Part shown: positions 47,353 to 56,274 of the stretch, piece by piece | Layout: every line of letters begins with the position of its first letter | How positions within the stretch are numbered: position 1 is the stretch's first letter | Notes under the pieces: generated by a model | Told to the model about the DNA's origin: nothing | The model's database searches: none | What the model saw: only the letters and a program-made list of their open reading frames with translations | Assembly (NCBI GenBank): GCA_964556395.1 | Contig: CAZKVR010000003.1 | Location: forward strand, 1-64,000 | Length of the DNA: 64,000 bases | Reading direction: 5' to 3' | From: WJKR01 sp964556395 | Lineage (GTDB): Archaea; Nanobdellota; Nanobdellia; Woesearchaeales; WJKR01 | Translations under genes and position numbers: made by a program

Positions 47353-48444
47353 TCACATGAACCGCTTGACCGACAACGAACCCTTGGAAGCGACGAGCTT
47401 GACAGAGTCAGAATCATTGAACCCAGTCAACTTGGACACCAACTCCGGAAGGAGGATGCGAGCACCCCGGAAATCAAGCTGGGTGATGAGCTCCTGCTCC
47501 CGACCACCATCGCCATTCTCGCTGTTGAGATCAGCCATGATCTCCTTCGTCTGACGATCCTTACGCGAATCGGACAACTCCCTAGTCTTATCATACAAGT
47601 ACTGCGCGATCAAGTCAGCCACGTCGACCTTCGTCGCCTCCGTGATGCCCTGCAAGCCAGGGCTGATGTTGATCTCGATGATAAGAGGACCGGTAGGACC
47701 CTCAAGGATGTCGACGCCGCAGATGTCAGCGCCGAGCGCCTTGGCGGCGTCCACCGCAATCTTCTCAGTATACGCGTCAGGGACGAACGGCTCGCCAGCG
47801 CCGCCAGCGTGGATGTTGGCGCGCTTGTCGACACCCTTACCCTTGCGCTTCATAGCCGCAGCAACCTTGTCACCGACCACGATGAGCCGGATGTCAGTAG
47901 ACTCCGTCTCGACGTACTCCTGGATGAGGAACGGCTGGTTCAAGGCATCCAACGCATCCAAGATAGTGGAAGCGCTGGCAAACGAGTCGGCGAACATGAC
48001 ACCCTTGCCCTGGGTGCCCTGCGGGAACTTCATGATGATAGGATAGTTCATCTTGGAAAGGACATCCTTCGCCGCCTGGATGGTCGCGGAAAGATAGGTC
48101 CGCGGCATGGGGAGGTTGCGCTGCTGCAGCACCAGCTGAGTGAGCAGCTTGTCGTGCGCGATGGTGTACGCGCTCGGAGCCAACGGCAGGAAGACCGCCT
48201 CGTTCGTCGAGAACAAGTCGGCCAGCGCCCGGAGCAACTGGGCGTACCGGAAGGAACCCTTGATGAGCAAGCAATCATAATGCGGGACCGGCTTGCCCTC
48301 ATAGAGCACCTCAGCCTTCTTGCCCGAAAAGTTGATGTCAAGGAACTTGACGTCGAGGTGGTCCACCTCGTCGAAATAATTCCTCATGGCATCGAGCGTC
48401 CACTGGGAACTCTTGCTCTTGCCTGAGATAAGCGCTGCTTTCAT
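47353..48444 (-). CDS. RimK-like ATP-grasp ligase with C-terminal AbrB-like extension
   Basis: The 363-residue protein is an ATP-grasp ligase of the RimK family (PIIMKFPQGTQGKGVMFADS, FLIQEYVETESTDIRLIVVG, IIEINISPGLQGITEATKVD). Such enzymes join amino acids to the C-terminus of a protein or cofactor. About 75 residues follow the core and end with RGARILLPELVSKLTGF and DSVKLVASKG, which look like a SpoVT-AbrB-type beta-hairpin domain; this is tentative. The ATG at 48444 follows AGGTGAT. It is last in the operon lysS-retropepsin-rimK. Confidence 0.85.
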   Translation of the reverse strand: MKAALISGKSKSSQWTLDAMRNYFDEVDHLDVKFLDINFSGKKAEVLYEGKPVPHYDCLLIKGSFRYAQLLRALADLFSTNEAVFLPLAPSAYTIAHDKLLTQLVLQQRNLPMPRTYLSATIQAAKDVLSKMNYPIIMKFPQGTQGKGVMFADSFASASTILDALDALNQPFLIQEYVETESTDIRLIVVGDKVAAAMKRKGKGVDKRANIHAGGAGEPFVPDAYTEKIAVDAAKALGADICGVDILEGPTGPLIIEINISPGLQGITEATKVDVADLIAQYLYDKTRELSDSRKDRQTKEIMADLNSENGDGGREQELITQLDFRGARILLPELVSKLTGFNDSDSVKLVASKGSLSVKRFM

Positions 48445-48451
48445 GATCATA

Positions 48452-48808
48452 TCACCTGTTGGGATCGATGAGGAACCCTCTCTTGAGGACGTTCTGGCCG
48501 ACGAGAACCTTGTACTTCATGTGCTCACGATCGGCGAGGGTGAACTTCTCAGTCACCTCCTTGCCACGGATGCAGATGGTCGCCTCGATGACCGGCCGGA
48601 GCTTGCTGCCGTGAGCGCTCTTCACCAACCTTGATTCGACGACGGGGCCGAGCTTGAGCTGGCTCGCCAGCTTGTAATCAATGCTGCTCTTCGTAGCACC
48701 GGTATCGATGCGCGCCTTGAGCGCCTCGCTCACGCCGCCATGACGGAGCTCGACGTCCTCGACCATACCAATCAGTATCCTCTCCCTACCTTCGTCGTCC
48801 TTGATCAT
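48452..48808 (-). CDS. Retropepsin-like protease (RimK-associated, PF05618-type)
   Basis: The 118-residue protein has the aspartic-protease-like motif ALKARIDTGATKSSID (D-T-G-A) and strand-rich remainder with YKVLVGQNVLKRGFL. It matches the small RimK-associated family often called ATP-dependent zinc protease. Adjacent rimK suggests a writer-eraser pair: one adds amino acids, the other removes them. Its ATG overlaps the lysS stop codon as ATGA, so translation is coupled to lysS. Confidence 0.82.
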   Translation of the reverse strand: MIKDDEGRERILIGMVEDVELRHGGVSEALKARIDTGATKSSIDYKLASQLKLGPVVESRLVKSAHGSKLRPVIEATICIRGKEVTEKFTLADREHMKYKVLVGQNVLKRGFLIDPNR

Positions 48809-50298
48809 AATCCCTCATCCTTCTGCGGCCTCATGGTCGGGAACAATATCACATCACGGATGGAGTCGTTCCCGGTGAATAACATGACGAAACGGTCGAT
48901 ACCCAACCCGACGCCGCTCGTCGGCGGCATACCATGCTCCAGGGACGCGAGGAAATCCTCATCCATAGGATGGGCCTCCTCGTCGCCGCCGCGTCCGCGC
49001 TCGGCCTGCTCTTCCAGCAGCCTTCGCTGCACGACGGGGTCATTGAGCTCAGAATAGGCGTTGCCCATCTCCCAACCGTTGATGTAGACCTCGAACTGCT
49101 CGACATAGCGATCATCACCATCTCGCCGGGCTTTGGCGAGCGGGGTGTTCTCGACAGGGTAGTCCCTGACGAACGTTGGTTGTATGAGCTTGTCCTCGCA
49201 CTTCCCCTCAAAGATAGCGACGACGAGCATGCCCCAGCTGCTGGCGTCGTACTCGATACCTTCCTTGTCGCAGTAGTCGAGGAGGTCTTCCCGCGACATG
49301 CTGTCGATGTCGAGGCCAGTGTGCTCGTTGACAACCGCGGCGACCGTCATCCGCCTCCAAGGGGGTTTGAGATCTATCTCCTTGCCGTCGAACGTAATCT
49401 TCGTCGTGCCGAGGACGTCCTGGGCGGCCTTGCTCACCGCATCCTCCACGAGGCGCATGCCATCGTTGTAGTCACCGTAGGCCTGATACCATTCCACTTG
49501 GGTGAACTCAGGGTTGTGGGTGCGGTCGATGCCTTCGTTGCGGAAATCCTTGACGAACTCGTAGACGCGCTCGAAGCCACCCACCAAGAGCCGTTTGAGG
49601 TAGAGCTCGTTGCTGATCCGGAGGTAGAGCCTCATGTCGAGGGCGTTGTGATGGGTGACGAACGGCCGGGCGTTGGCGCCGCCGTACACGGGCTGGAGGG
49701 TCGGCGTCTCGACCTCGAGGAAGCCGTTGCCGTCCAGCGTCTGTCGGATGCTCTTGATGATCTTCGAACGCTTGATGAACGTCTCACGCACCTCGGGATT
49801 CATGATGAGGTCGAGGTATCGCTGGCGGTAGCGGAGCTCGGTGTCCTGGAGGCCGTGGTACTTCTCAGGGAGGGGCCGGAGGGACTTGGCGAGGAGCTCG
49901 AGGCTCTTGGCGCGGACGGTGACCTCGCCTGTCTTGGTGGCGAATACCGTGCCGTCGGCACCGATGATGTCGCCGATGTCGAGCTTCTTGAAACGCTTGT
50001 ACTGCTCGTCTCCGAGCTCGTCCTTGCGGACGTAGAGCTGGATCCTTCCGGTGGCGTCCTGGATGGTGCAGAATGAGGCCTTGCCCATCACGCGCAACGC
50101 CATGATGCGGCCGGCCACGACGACTTCCTGCTCGGTCGTCGCTTCAGGCTCGAGGCCCTTATGGGCTTCCTGGACCTGGGCGGCGTCGTGGGTCTTGCCG
50201 TACCGGTATGGGTACGGGTTGACACCATTTTCGAGGAGCGCCTCGCGCTTCCTCATACGTTCCTGTACGAGCCGGTGCTCGTTCTGTTCCTCCACCAT
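48805..50298 (-). CDS. lysS: Lysine--tRNA ligase, class II
   Basis: The 497-residue enzyme has an N-terminal OB-fold (VAGRIMALRVMGKASFCTIQD) and the class II catalytic core: motif 1 NGFLEVETPTLQPVYGG, motif 2 FRNEGIDRTHNPEFTQVEWY, motif 3 GVGLGIDRFVML. Many archaea use the unrelated class I LysRS, so this is a bacterial/eukaryal-type choice. The minus-strand TATA GCTTATAAATAC (50322-50333) gives a leaderless ATG. First gene of the operon with the retropepsin and RimK genes. Confidence 0.95.
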   Translation of the reverse strand: MVEEQNEHRLVQERMRKREALLENGVNPYPYRYGKTHDAAQVQEAHKGLEPEATTEQEVVVAGRIMALRVMGKASFCTIQDATGRIQLYVRKDELGDEQYKRFKKLDIGDIIGADGTVFATKTGEVTVRAKSLELLAKSLRPLPEKYHGLQDTELRYRQRYLDLIMNPEVRETFIKRSKIIKSIRQTLDGNGFLEVETPTLQPVYGGANARPFVTHHNALDMRLYLRISNELYLKRLLVGGFERVYEFVKDFRNEGIDRTHNPEFTQVEWYQAYGDYNDGMRLVEDAVSKAAQDVLGTTKITFDGKEIDLKPPWRRMTVAAVVNEHTGLDIDSMSREDLLDYCDKEGIEYDASSWGMLVVAIFEGKCEDKLIQPTFVRDYPVENTPLAKARRDGDDRYVEQFEVYINGWEMGNAYSELNDPVVQRRLLEEQAERGRGGDEEAHPMDEDFLASLEHGMPPTSGVGLGIDRFVMLFTGNDSIRDVILFPTMRPQKDEGL

Positions 50299-50345
50299 AA
50301 GAGTAGGAGTAGCTCGTGCTGCTTATAAATACTTATCGGTCGTCT

Positions 50346-50693
50346 TCAGAGAAGGGAGAGGTCTCCGACGACGGTGTCGACGTCCTGTTCAGAGGCTGGG
50401 CCGATGGCGAGGGCGGTCCTGGTGCCTGGGGCGACGACTGTCTTGCCCGCGTCGGTGATGATGCTGGCGACGAGGCCTTTCCGCTTGGCATCCTGCTGTA
50501 TGCTGAGGAGCGATTGCTCGTCAGGCACTTTGAGGACGACCTTCTTCATGCCGGCGGCGTGCCAGTCGCTCACGATGTCCTTGGAGCTGCGAAGCGTGGC
50601 TTCCACGCTGGCGTGGGCCGCTTGGGCGGCGGCTTTCCCTTTCGGGAGCTTGAGGTCCGCCCTGATGACGATGGCTTGCTTGAGGTCTGCCAT
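50346..50693 (-). CDS. pth2: Peptidyl-tRNA hydrolase (Pth2)
   Basis: It recycles peptidyl-tRNA released from ribosomes. The 115-residue archaeal Pth2 is complete: KQAIVIRADLKLPKGKAAAQAAHASVEA, VVLKVPDEQSLLSIQQDAK, ITDAGKTVVAPGTRTALAIGP. The minus-strand TATA CTTTATAAC lies about 25-27 bases before the ATG. Confidence 0.95.
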   Translation of the reverse strand: MADLKQAIVIRADLKLPKGKAAAQAAHASVEATLRSSKDIVSDWHAAGMKKVVLKVPDEQSLLSIQQDAKRKGLVASIITDAGKTVVAPGTRTALAIGPASEQDVDTVVGDLSLL

Positions 50694-50716
50694 GGTCGTC
50701 GGACGTGCAGCGGGCT

Positions 50717-51709
50717 TTATAACCGTTGCCCTTTGTCTGCGGCCGATGGCGTGTCGAAGAGCGTTGAAAGCTCGTCCACCCTGTAGAAGAGCGACTTCGC
50801 CTTCTCTACTGCCTTGGCGACCTTGATGGTAGACTCGTGGCGTTCCTGATATGCGTCGAAGGCCTTGGTGAATGAGTCCCGCTCCAGGGCGAGGGTGTGG
50901 AATGACGGGACGTCCTTGCGGTAGTAGGCCGACATGAGGGCGTCGTAGTGCTTCGACAGTTTCTTCAGGAGTGCGGTGAGGTTCTGGGTCTGGTCGTCAT
51001 CGAGTGGGAGGAGGAGCCTGGCGAGGCGTTTGAGCTCGTCGCCAATCTTCTCCATTGTCTGGACGAGGTCCCATACGTGGAGGAGGTCGCCGTTGGTCTG
51101 ATAGGGGTCTCTCGCTCGGGGGTGGTCGAGGAGGTATTTGACTGCGCGCATGACGAGGTATGCGAGGCGGTTGACGTCCCAGTCGCGTTCGGTGATGTTG
51201 ATGGGGATGTCGATGCCCGAGAACTTGTTCGGGTCCTCGACGCGCGAGATGACGTCCATGAAGGATGACTTGAGGATGGCGTCTATCTTGCGGACGAGGT
51301 TTCCCACCTGGATGTCCCTCATGTTGAGGTAGCACCGGGCTTGGATGCGTTGGGCCGACTCCTCGATGATCTCGAGCGAGACGAGCTGGTGCATGAATTC
51401 CCGGACATCCTTGTTCTTCTTCGGGATTTCACGGCCGGTGAGGAGGACGACGTCGGCGTTGTTGAGGTATGCGCTGATGACATTGCGCTTGATGGTGTCG
51501 AGCGGTACGTTGTCGACGGAGAAACGGTAGGTGCGCTCTTCTTGGCGGCGTTCGGTCGCCCTGCCCGGGGAGAGGATTATGCCGTTCTCAGAGGTTTCGA
51601 GCCTGAGGCTGTCTCCCGGTTCCAGATTGTTCCTGGAGGCCCATGATTTCGGGAGCGAGACGATGAGCGAGTTCTTTCCGAACCTGATTATCTTGCGGTA
51701 TTCTGCCAT
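50717..51709 (-). CDS. PhoU-like regulator with N-terminal AbrB domain
   Basis: The 330-residue protein joins a SpoVT-AbrB DNA-binding domain (YRKIIRFGKNSLIVSLPKSW and GDSLRLETSENGIILSP) with two helical PhoU repeats (about 90-320). Archaeal proteins of this design are linked to phosphate-uptake control. No pst transporter is in the window. AGGTGATGTTCC precedes the ATG. Upstream lies a palindrome-rich AT region that could be its own binding site, shared with the small ORF at 51828. Confidence 0.82.
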   Translation of the reverse strand: MAEYRKIIRFGKNSLIVSLPKSWASRNNLEPGDSLRLETSENGIILSPGRATERRQEERTYRFSVDNVPLDTIKRNVISAYLNNADVVLLTGREIPKKNKDVREFMHQLVSLEIIEESAQRIQARCYLNMRDIQVGNLVRKIDAILKSSFMDVISRVEDPNKFSGIDIPINITERDWDVNRLAYLVMRAVKYLLDHPRARDPYQTNGDLLHVWDLVQTMEKIGDELKRLARLLLPLDDDQTQNLTALLKKLSKHYDALMSAYYRKDVPSFHTLALERDSFTKAFDAYQERHESTIKVAKAVEKAKSLFYRVDELSTLFDTPSAADKGQRL

Positions 51710-51827
51710 GGAACATCACCTACGGAAAATATTCGGGAAATACATATAGTGAATATATGGCATATATAACATAGGGGAAAAGCATATATTTATACTTTTG
51801 CTCTCACAAAGACAGGGGGTGGTGACA
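51710..51827. promoter_or_regulatory. AT-rich divergent control region between phoU-like gene and the 39-residue ORF
   Basis: CATATAGTGAATATATGGCATATATAACATAG at about 51743-51774 contains repeated, partly palindromic CATATA/TATATG blocks. CATATATTTATAC (51783-51795) is the plus-strand TATA for the small ORF, followed by a Shine-Dalgarno-rich GGGGGTGGTGAC. Minus-strand TATA sites for the phoU-like gene overlap the palindromes, which suggests operators. Confidence 0.45.
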
Positions 51828-51947
51828 ATGCTCTACGCCACGAAAACAGGACGCATCCTCAGCGAGGATGACATAAACCTTTTGACACCACAAGAGATAG
51901 AAACCGAAGGCATCCACGTCATCGGCGACTGGGACGAATGGAACTAG
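51828..51947 (+). CDS. 39-residue acidic ORF with strong ribosome-binding site
   Basis: The ORF MLYATKTGRILSEDDINLL... ends ...GDWDEWN and has GGGGGTGGTGAC 3-14 bases upstream, plus a TATA box, so it is likely translated. The product is acidic with a Trp pair near the end. It is not recognised. It is followed by a GNRA-loop hairpin at 51988. Confidence 0.5.
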   Translation: MLYATKTGRILSEDDINLLTPQEIETEGIHVIGDWDEWN

Positions 51948-51987
51948 GGACCGCAAGCGACCACGAACAGATTTCTACATGCGGCAC

Positions 51988-52003
51988 CCGGCCGAGAGGC
52001 CGG
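51988..52003 (+). terminator. 6-bp hairpin with GAGA (GNRA) loop
   Basis: CCGGCC and GGCCGG pair perfectly around GAGA, a stable GNRA tetraloop. It lies 41 bases after the 39-residue ORF and before the gyrB TATA box. There is no T-run after it, so it may stabilise the 3' end of the small mRNA rather than terminate by itself. Confidence 0.4.
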
Positions 52004-52016
52004 CCCGCCAACACAA

Positions 52017-52124
52017 CATTTAAATAGAGAGAGGCATTCGGATTCTACACGTTCTCGACGACAACGAGACCCTCTGCGCCCGGGGAGACGCAGACACCAC
52101 AAGCACACTCACAGAGGTTCCACC
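52017..52124 (+). promoter_or_regulatory. gyrB promoter and structured leader
   Basis: TATA CATTTAAATAG (52017-52027) predicts a start near 52050 and a leader of about 75 bases. TTCTCG/CGAGA (52053-52057 with 52065-52069) and TCTGCG/CGCAGA (52073-52078 with 52089-52094) can form two hairpins. GAGGTT at 52114-52119 is the ribosome-binding site. Confidence 0.45.
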
Positions 52125-54041
52125 ATGAACGACGATAACGAGCAGAAGAACGCCTACGGCGCCGGCAACATCACCGTCCTGACAGGACTCGACGCGGTGA
52201 GGAAGAGGCCAGGCATGTACATCGGAAGCACCGGGCCCCGAGGACTCCACCACCTCGTCTACGAAGTCGTAGACAACAGCATCGACGAAGCCATGGCAGG
52301 CCACTGCACAAAGATAACCATCACCATCCACAAAGACGACAGCGTCAGCGTCCAAGACGACGGCAGAGGCATCCCCATCGAGACACACCCCAAATTCGGC
52401 GTACCCGCGCTAGAGGTCGTCATGACCAAGCTCCACGCAGGCGGCAAGTTCGACAAGGACACCTACAAGGTCTCAGGAGGACTCCACGGCGTCGGCATCA
52501 GCGTCGTCAACGCCCTGTCAGAGAAGCTCGCAGTCACCGTCCACAGGGACGGCAAGGAAGTCACGATGGGCTTCGCCAGAGGGAAGGTCGCCCAGAAACT
52601 CAAGACAGTCAAGGAAGGCGTCGACACGACAGGCACGTGCATCAGGTTCTGGCCAGACAAGGAAATATTCAGCGAGAGCACAGACTACCAGTACGACACC
52701 CTCCAGACCAGGCTCAGGGAACTGGCGTTCCTCAACAAGGGCGTCCGCATCAAGCTCCAGGACGAGCGCGACGAGAAGGAAGACGAGTTCCACTACGAAG
52801 GAGGCATCGTCAGCTTCGTCAAATACCTGAACGAGAAACGCAACGGCCTCCACGAGCCAGTCTACCTCAACAAGGCGATGGAGAACGTGGAAGTCGAAGT
52901 GGCCCTCCAATACACCGACTCGTTCGCCGAGAACACGTTCTCGTTCGTCAACAACATCAACACGCACGAAGGAGGCACACACCTCTCAGGATTCAAGACA
53001 GCCCTGACGAGAAGCCTCAACACCTACGCGGAGAAGCACCGGATCCTCAAGAACGGGCAACGGCTCTCGAGCGACGACGTCAGGGAAGGCCTCACAGCCA
53101 TCATCAGCGTAAGGGTGCCGGAACCCCAGTTCGAAGGCCAGACCAAGACGAGGCTGGGCAACTCGGAAGTCAAAGGCATCGTCGACCGCATCGTCAGCAC
53201 GAGCCTCAACACATTCCTCGAAGAGAACCCGAAAGAAGCCAAGGCGGTGCTGGAGAAAGCGGTGCTGGCATCACAGGCACGCGAAGCCGCGCGGAAAGCG
53301 CGAGAACTGACGAGGAGGAAATCAGCCCTGGAACACTCCACGCTACCCGGCAAATTATCCGATTGCAGCAACCGCGACCCGAAGGCCAGCGAGCTCTTCC
53401 TCGTAGAAGGAGACAGCGCCGGAGGAAGCGCCAAGCAAGGACGGCACCGCGACTACCAAGCAATCCTACCCCTCAGAGGAAAGATCCTCAACGTGGAAAA
53501 AGCCCGATTGAACAGGATCATGGCGTCGAACGAGATCACCACGATGATCACCGCCATGGGCTGCGGCATCGGAGAGGACTTCGACATCTCCAAGCTACGA
53601 TACCACAAGATCATCATCATGACCGACTCGGACGTCGACGGAGCACACATCTCAACCCTCATCCTCACGTTCTACTTCAGGTACATGAAACCGCTCATCG
53701 AAGCGGGCCACGTCTACCTGGCGCAACCGCCGCTCTACCAGGTCCGCAAAGGGAAGGAGAAGTGGTATTGCATCAAGGAAGAAGACATGCAAGCCAAGGT
53801 CAAGGAGCTCGGAGGCGAACAGAAACTCTCCATACAACGCTACAAAGGCCTGGGAGAGATGAACCCAGAACAACTCTGGGAGACCACGATGGACCCTGAG
53901 AAGCGAGTCCTGAAAAGAGTGACTATCGAGGACGCCGTCGAGGCGGACCGGATGTTCACCATCCTCATGGGCGACGACGTCGAGCCGCGGAGAAAGTTCA
54001 TCCAGGACAACGCGAGCAACGTCGTGAATCTCGACGTGTGA
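52125..54041 (+). CDS. gyrB: DNA gyrase subunit B
   Basis: GyrB is the ATPase subunit that with GyrA introduces negative supercoils. The 638-residue protein has the GHKL ATPase domain (EVVDNSIDEAMAGH, DDGRGIPI, SGGLHGVGISVVNAL), the transducer, the Toprim domain (LVEGDSAGGSAKQGR, IIMTDSDVDGAHI) and C-terminal RYKGLGEMNPEQLWET. The length is that of short bacterial GyrB, from which archaeal gyrases derive by transfer. No gyrA follows: the next gene is srp54. It therefore relies on a distant gyrA. Confidence 0.95.
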   Translation: MNDDNEQKNAYGAGNITVLTGLDAVRKRPGMYIGSTGPRGLHHLVYEVVDNSIDEAMAGHCTKITITIHKDDSVSVQDDGRGIPIETHPKFGVPALEVVMTKLHAGGKFDKDTYKVSGGLHGVGISVVNALSEKLAVTVHRDGKEVTMGFARGKVAQKLKTVKEGVDTTGTCIRFWPDKEIFSESTDYQYDTLQTRLRELAFLNKGVRIKLQDERDEKEDEFHYEGGIVSFVKYLNEKRNGLHEPVYLNKAMENVEVEVALQYTDSFAENTFSFVNNINTHEGGTHLSGFKTALTRSLNTYAEKHRILKNGQRLSSDDVREGLTAIISVRVPEPQFEGQTKTRLGNSEVKGIVDRIVSTSLNTFLEENPKEAKAVLEKAVLASQAREAARKARELTRRKSALEHSTLPGKLSDCSNRDPKASELFLVEGDSAGGSAKQGRHRDYQAILPLRGKILNVEKARLNRIMASNEITTMITAMGCGIGEDFDISKLRYHKIIIMTDSDVDGAHISTLILTFYFRYMKPLIEAGHVYLAQPPLYQVRKGKEKWYCIKEEDMQAKVKELGGEQKLSIQRYKGLGEMNPEQLWETTMDPEKRVLKRVTIEDAVEADRMFTILMGDDVEPRRKFIQDNASNVVNLDV

Positions 54042-54080
54042 ACCGCACGATTTATAAATAACGGCTGACTCTTCTGACAC

Positions 54081-55439
54081 ATGGTACTGGACAAGCTCTC
54101 CAGCTCGCTGAAAAGCACACTCCAGAAAGTCACGAAAGCCCTCTTCGTGGACGACAAGCTAATCAACGAGCTCGTCAAAGACATCCAACGCAGCCTCCTC
54201 CAAGCGGACGTCTCCGTCAAGCTGGTGATGGACATCACCAAACGCATCAAGGAACGGGCCTTGAAAGAGAAGGAAACCAAAGGGCTGGACAAGAAGGAAC
54301 AACTCATCACCATCGTCTACGAGGAATTGTCAGCGTTCCTCGGCGGAGAGCACGAGCCGTTCGCCATCCCAAAAGGGAAGAAACCCTTCACCATCATGCT
54401 CGTCGGCCTGTTCGGCAACGGCAAGACGACGACGGCGGGCAAGCTCGCCAACTACTACAAGAAGCGCGGCTCGAAAGTCGCCGTGGTCCAGACGGACACG
54501 TGGCGGCCCGCAGCGTACGACCAGCTGGAAACATTGGCGAAGCAGGTCGACGTCGACTTCTACGGCGAGAAAAAGGCCAAGAACCCGGAAGACATCTACA
54601 CCAAATACCAGCAGAAACTCTCAGGGTACGACCTCGTCATCGTCGACACCGCAGGCCGTGACGCGTTGTCGCAAGACCTCGTAGAAGAACTGGAAGGCCT
54701 GAACAAGAAGGTGCAAGCGGACGAGCGATGGCTCGTCATGGCCGCTGACGTCGGACAGTCAGCGCAGCAGCAAGCACAGCAGTTCCACGACACGGCGGGC
54801 GTGACAGGCGTCGTCATCACCAAGATGGACGGTACGGCGAAAGGAGGCGGCGCGCTGACGGCGTGCTCCGTGACAAGGGCACCGGTACGATTCATAGGTG
54901 TCGGCGAGAAGACCGACGACATAGAACTGTTCAACCCGAAAGGCTTCGTCGGACGCCTGTTGGGGATGGGAGACCTGGAAGCATTGTTGGACAAGGCCAA
55001 AGCTGCCATCTCCGACGAGGAAGCCGAGGACCTCGGCAAGCGTTTCTTGAAAGGAGAGTTCAACCTCATAGACCTGTACGAGCAGATGCAAGCGATGAAG
55101 AAGATGGGACCATTGTCCAAGGTGATGGAGATGGTCCCAGGCATGTCGCAGATCAAGATGCCGAAAGAGGCGTTGCAGGTCCAGCAGGAAAAGCTGGAGC
55201 TGTGGCGACACCTCATGGACAGCATGACGAAAGAAGAGCTGGAAGACCCCGACATCATCAGAGGCGACCGGTTGGAACGCATCGCGACCGGCGCAGGACT
55301 GCCCGTGTCCGAACTGCGAGGACTGCTCAAGCAATACAAGCAGTCCAAGAAGATGATGAAGATGATGAAAGGCGGCGGGTCGCAGAAGGACATGCAGAAG
55401 ATGATGCAACGCATGGGCGGCAAGGGGATGAAGTTCTAG
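54081..55439 (+). CDS. srp54: Signal recognition particle protein SRP54
   Basis: The 452-residue GTPase binds signal sequences and SRP RNA. It has the N domain, G domain (GLFGNGKTTTAGKLANYYKK with GNGKTT as P-loop, VDTAGRD, TKMDGTAKGG) and the Met-rich M domain (MKKMGPLSKVMEMVPGMSQI, then QKDMQKMMQRMGGKGMKF). The P-loop has Asn where most have Ser/Ala (G-N-G-K). TATA TTTATAAATA (54051-54060) ends 21 bases before the ATG. It is followed by a PHP gene one base after its stop. Confidence 0.96.
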   Translation: MVLDKLSSSLKSTLQKVTKALFVDDKLINELVKDIQRSLLQADVSVKLVMDITKRIKERALKEKETKGLDKKEQLITIVYEELSAFLGGEHEPFAIPKGKKPFTIMLVGLFGNGKTTTAGKLANYYKKRGSKVAVVQTDTWRPAAYDQLETLAKQVDVDFYGEKKAKNPEDIYTKYQQKLSGYDLVIVDTAGRDALSQDLVEELEGLNKKVQADERWLVMAADVGQSAQQQAQQFHDTAGVTGVVITKMDGTAKGGGALTACSVTRAPVRFIGVGEKTDDIELFNPKGFVGRLLGMGDLEALLDKAKAAISDEEAEDLGKRFLKGEFNLIDLYEQMQAMKKMGPLSKVMEMVPGMSQIKMPKEALQVQQEKLELWRHLMDSMTKEELEDPDIIRGDRLERIATGAGLPVSELRGLLKQYKQSKKMMKMMKGGGSQKDMQKMMQRMGGKGMKF

Positions 55440-55440
55440 G

Positions 55441-56274
55441 ATGAGAGCCGACCTCCACACGCACACCCACTATTCTGACGGGGAGCACTCCCCCACCGAC
55501 GTCATAAGACACGCCAAGGAGGCGGGGCTGGACGTGGTGGCGGTGACGGACCACAACACCATATCAGGAGTCGAGGAAGCCATCAAGGCAGGCAAGCGAT
55601 ACGGCGTCCGCGTCATACCGGCAGTAGAGATCATGACACGGGAAGGCGAAGTGAACGGCTACTTCGTCGACCACAAGAGCAAGGAGTTCCAGAAAGAACT
55701 CAAGAGGTTCCAGGCCCGCATGCACGAGAAGACGCGGAGGCTTGCGAAAGCCCTGCGCGAACAAGGACACGACATCTCATTGAGACAGCTCGACGAAGAG
55801 TTCCCATACAGCAAGAACAACAGACACATAGCACACCTCATACTCCACCTCCACCGGCAAGGGTACGAGAGCCGGGAAGACGTCATCGACAACATCCGAG
55901 GAGCAAGCATAAGGAACCCGCCGGTGAAAGACGTCAGCATGGTGACCGCCATCAGGACCATCAGGCGCTACGGCGGCGTCGCCGTGCTCAACCACCCCTG
56001 GCTCAGCCCCGAGGCGTTGAAGGAGAAGAACATCAAGCGCTACGTGAAAGCGGGGCTGCAAGGAGTCGAGCTTGAAAACGGGGACGAGGACCGGTTCGGA
56101 CGGACGAAGAAGATCATAAAAAGAATCCTGCGCGTCTCGAAGAAATACGGCCTGGTATTGACGCAAGGGAGCGACTACCACGGCGCGTCCATCACGGAGC
56201 TGAGCGGCGGGCACCAAATAGGCAGGTTCTACTGCAGCGGGGACGTCGTGGCAGAGCTGGAACGGCGCCGCTAA
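55441..56274 (+). CDS. PHP-domain phosphoesterase (RNase AM/TrpH-like)
   Basis: The 277-residue protein shows PHP metal motifs: DLHTHTHYSDGEHSP at the N-terminus, AVTDHNTISGVEEA, a Glu in IPAVEIM, an internal His in AVLNHPW and GSDYHG at the C-terminus. These bind three metal ions for phosphate ester hydrolysis, as in 5'-3' exonucleases of the RNase AM group. Its ATG begins one base after the srp54 stop, so the genes are co-transcribed. The substrate is inferred from the family. Confidence 0.85.
   Translation: MRADLHTHTHYSDGEHSPTDVIRHAKEAGLDVVAVTDHNTISGVEEAIKAGKRYGVRVIPAVEIMTREGEVNGYFVDHKSKEFQKELKRFQARMHEKTRRLAKALREQGHDISLRQLDEEFPYSKNNRHIAHLILHLHRQGYESREDVIDNIRGASIRNPPVKDVSMVTAIRTIRRYGGVAVLNHPWLSPEALKEKNIKRYVKAGLQGVELENGDEDRFGRTKKIIKRILRVSKKYGLVLTQGSDYHGASITELSGGHQIGRFYCSGDVVAELERRR

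Noticed and set aside
51988..52003. Bacterial-style rho-independent terminator
   Set aside because: The GNRA hairpin is not followed by a T-run, and archaeal termination usually needs oligo-T alone.
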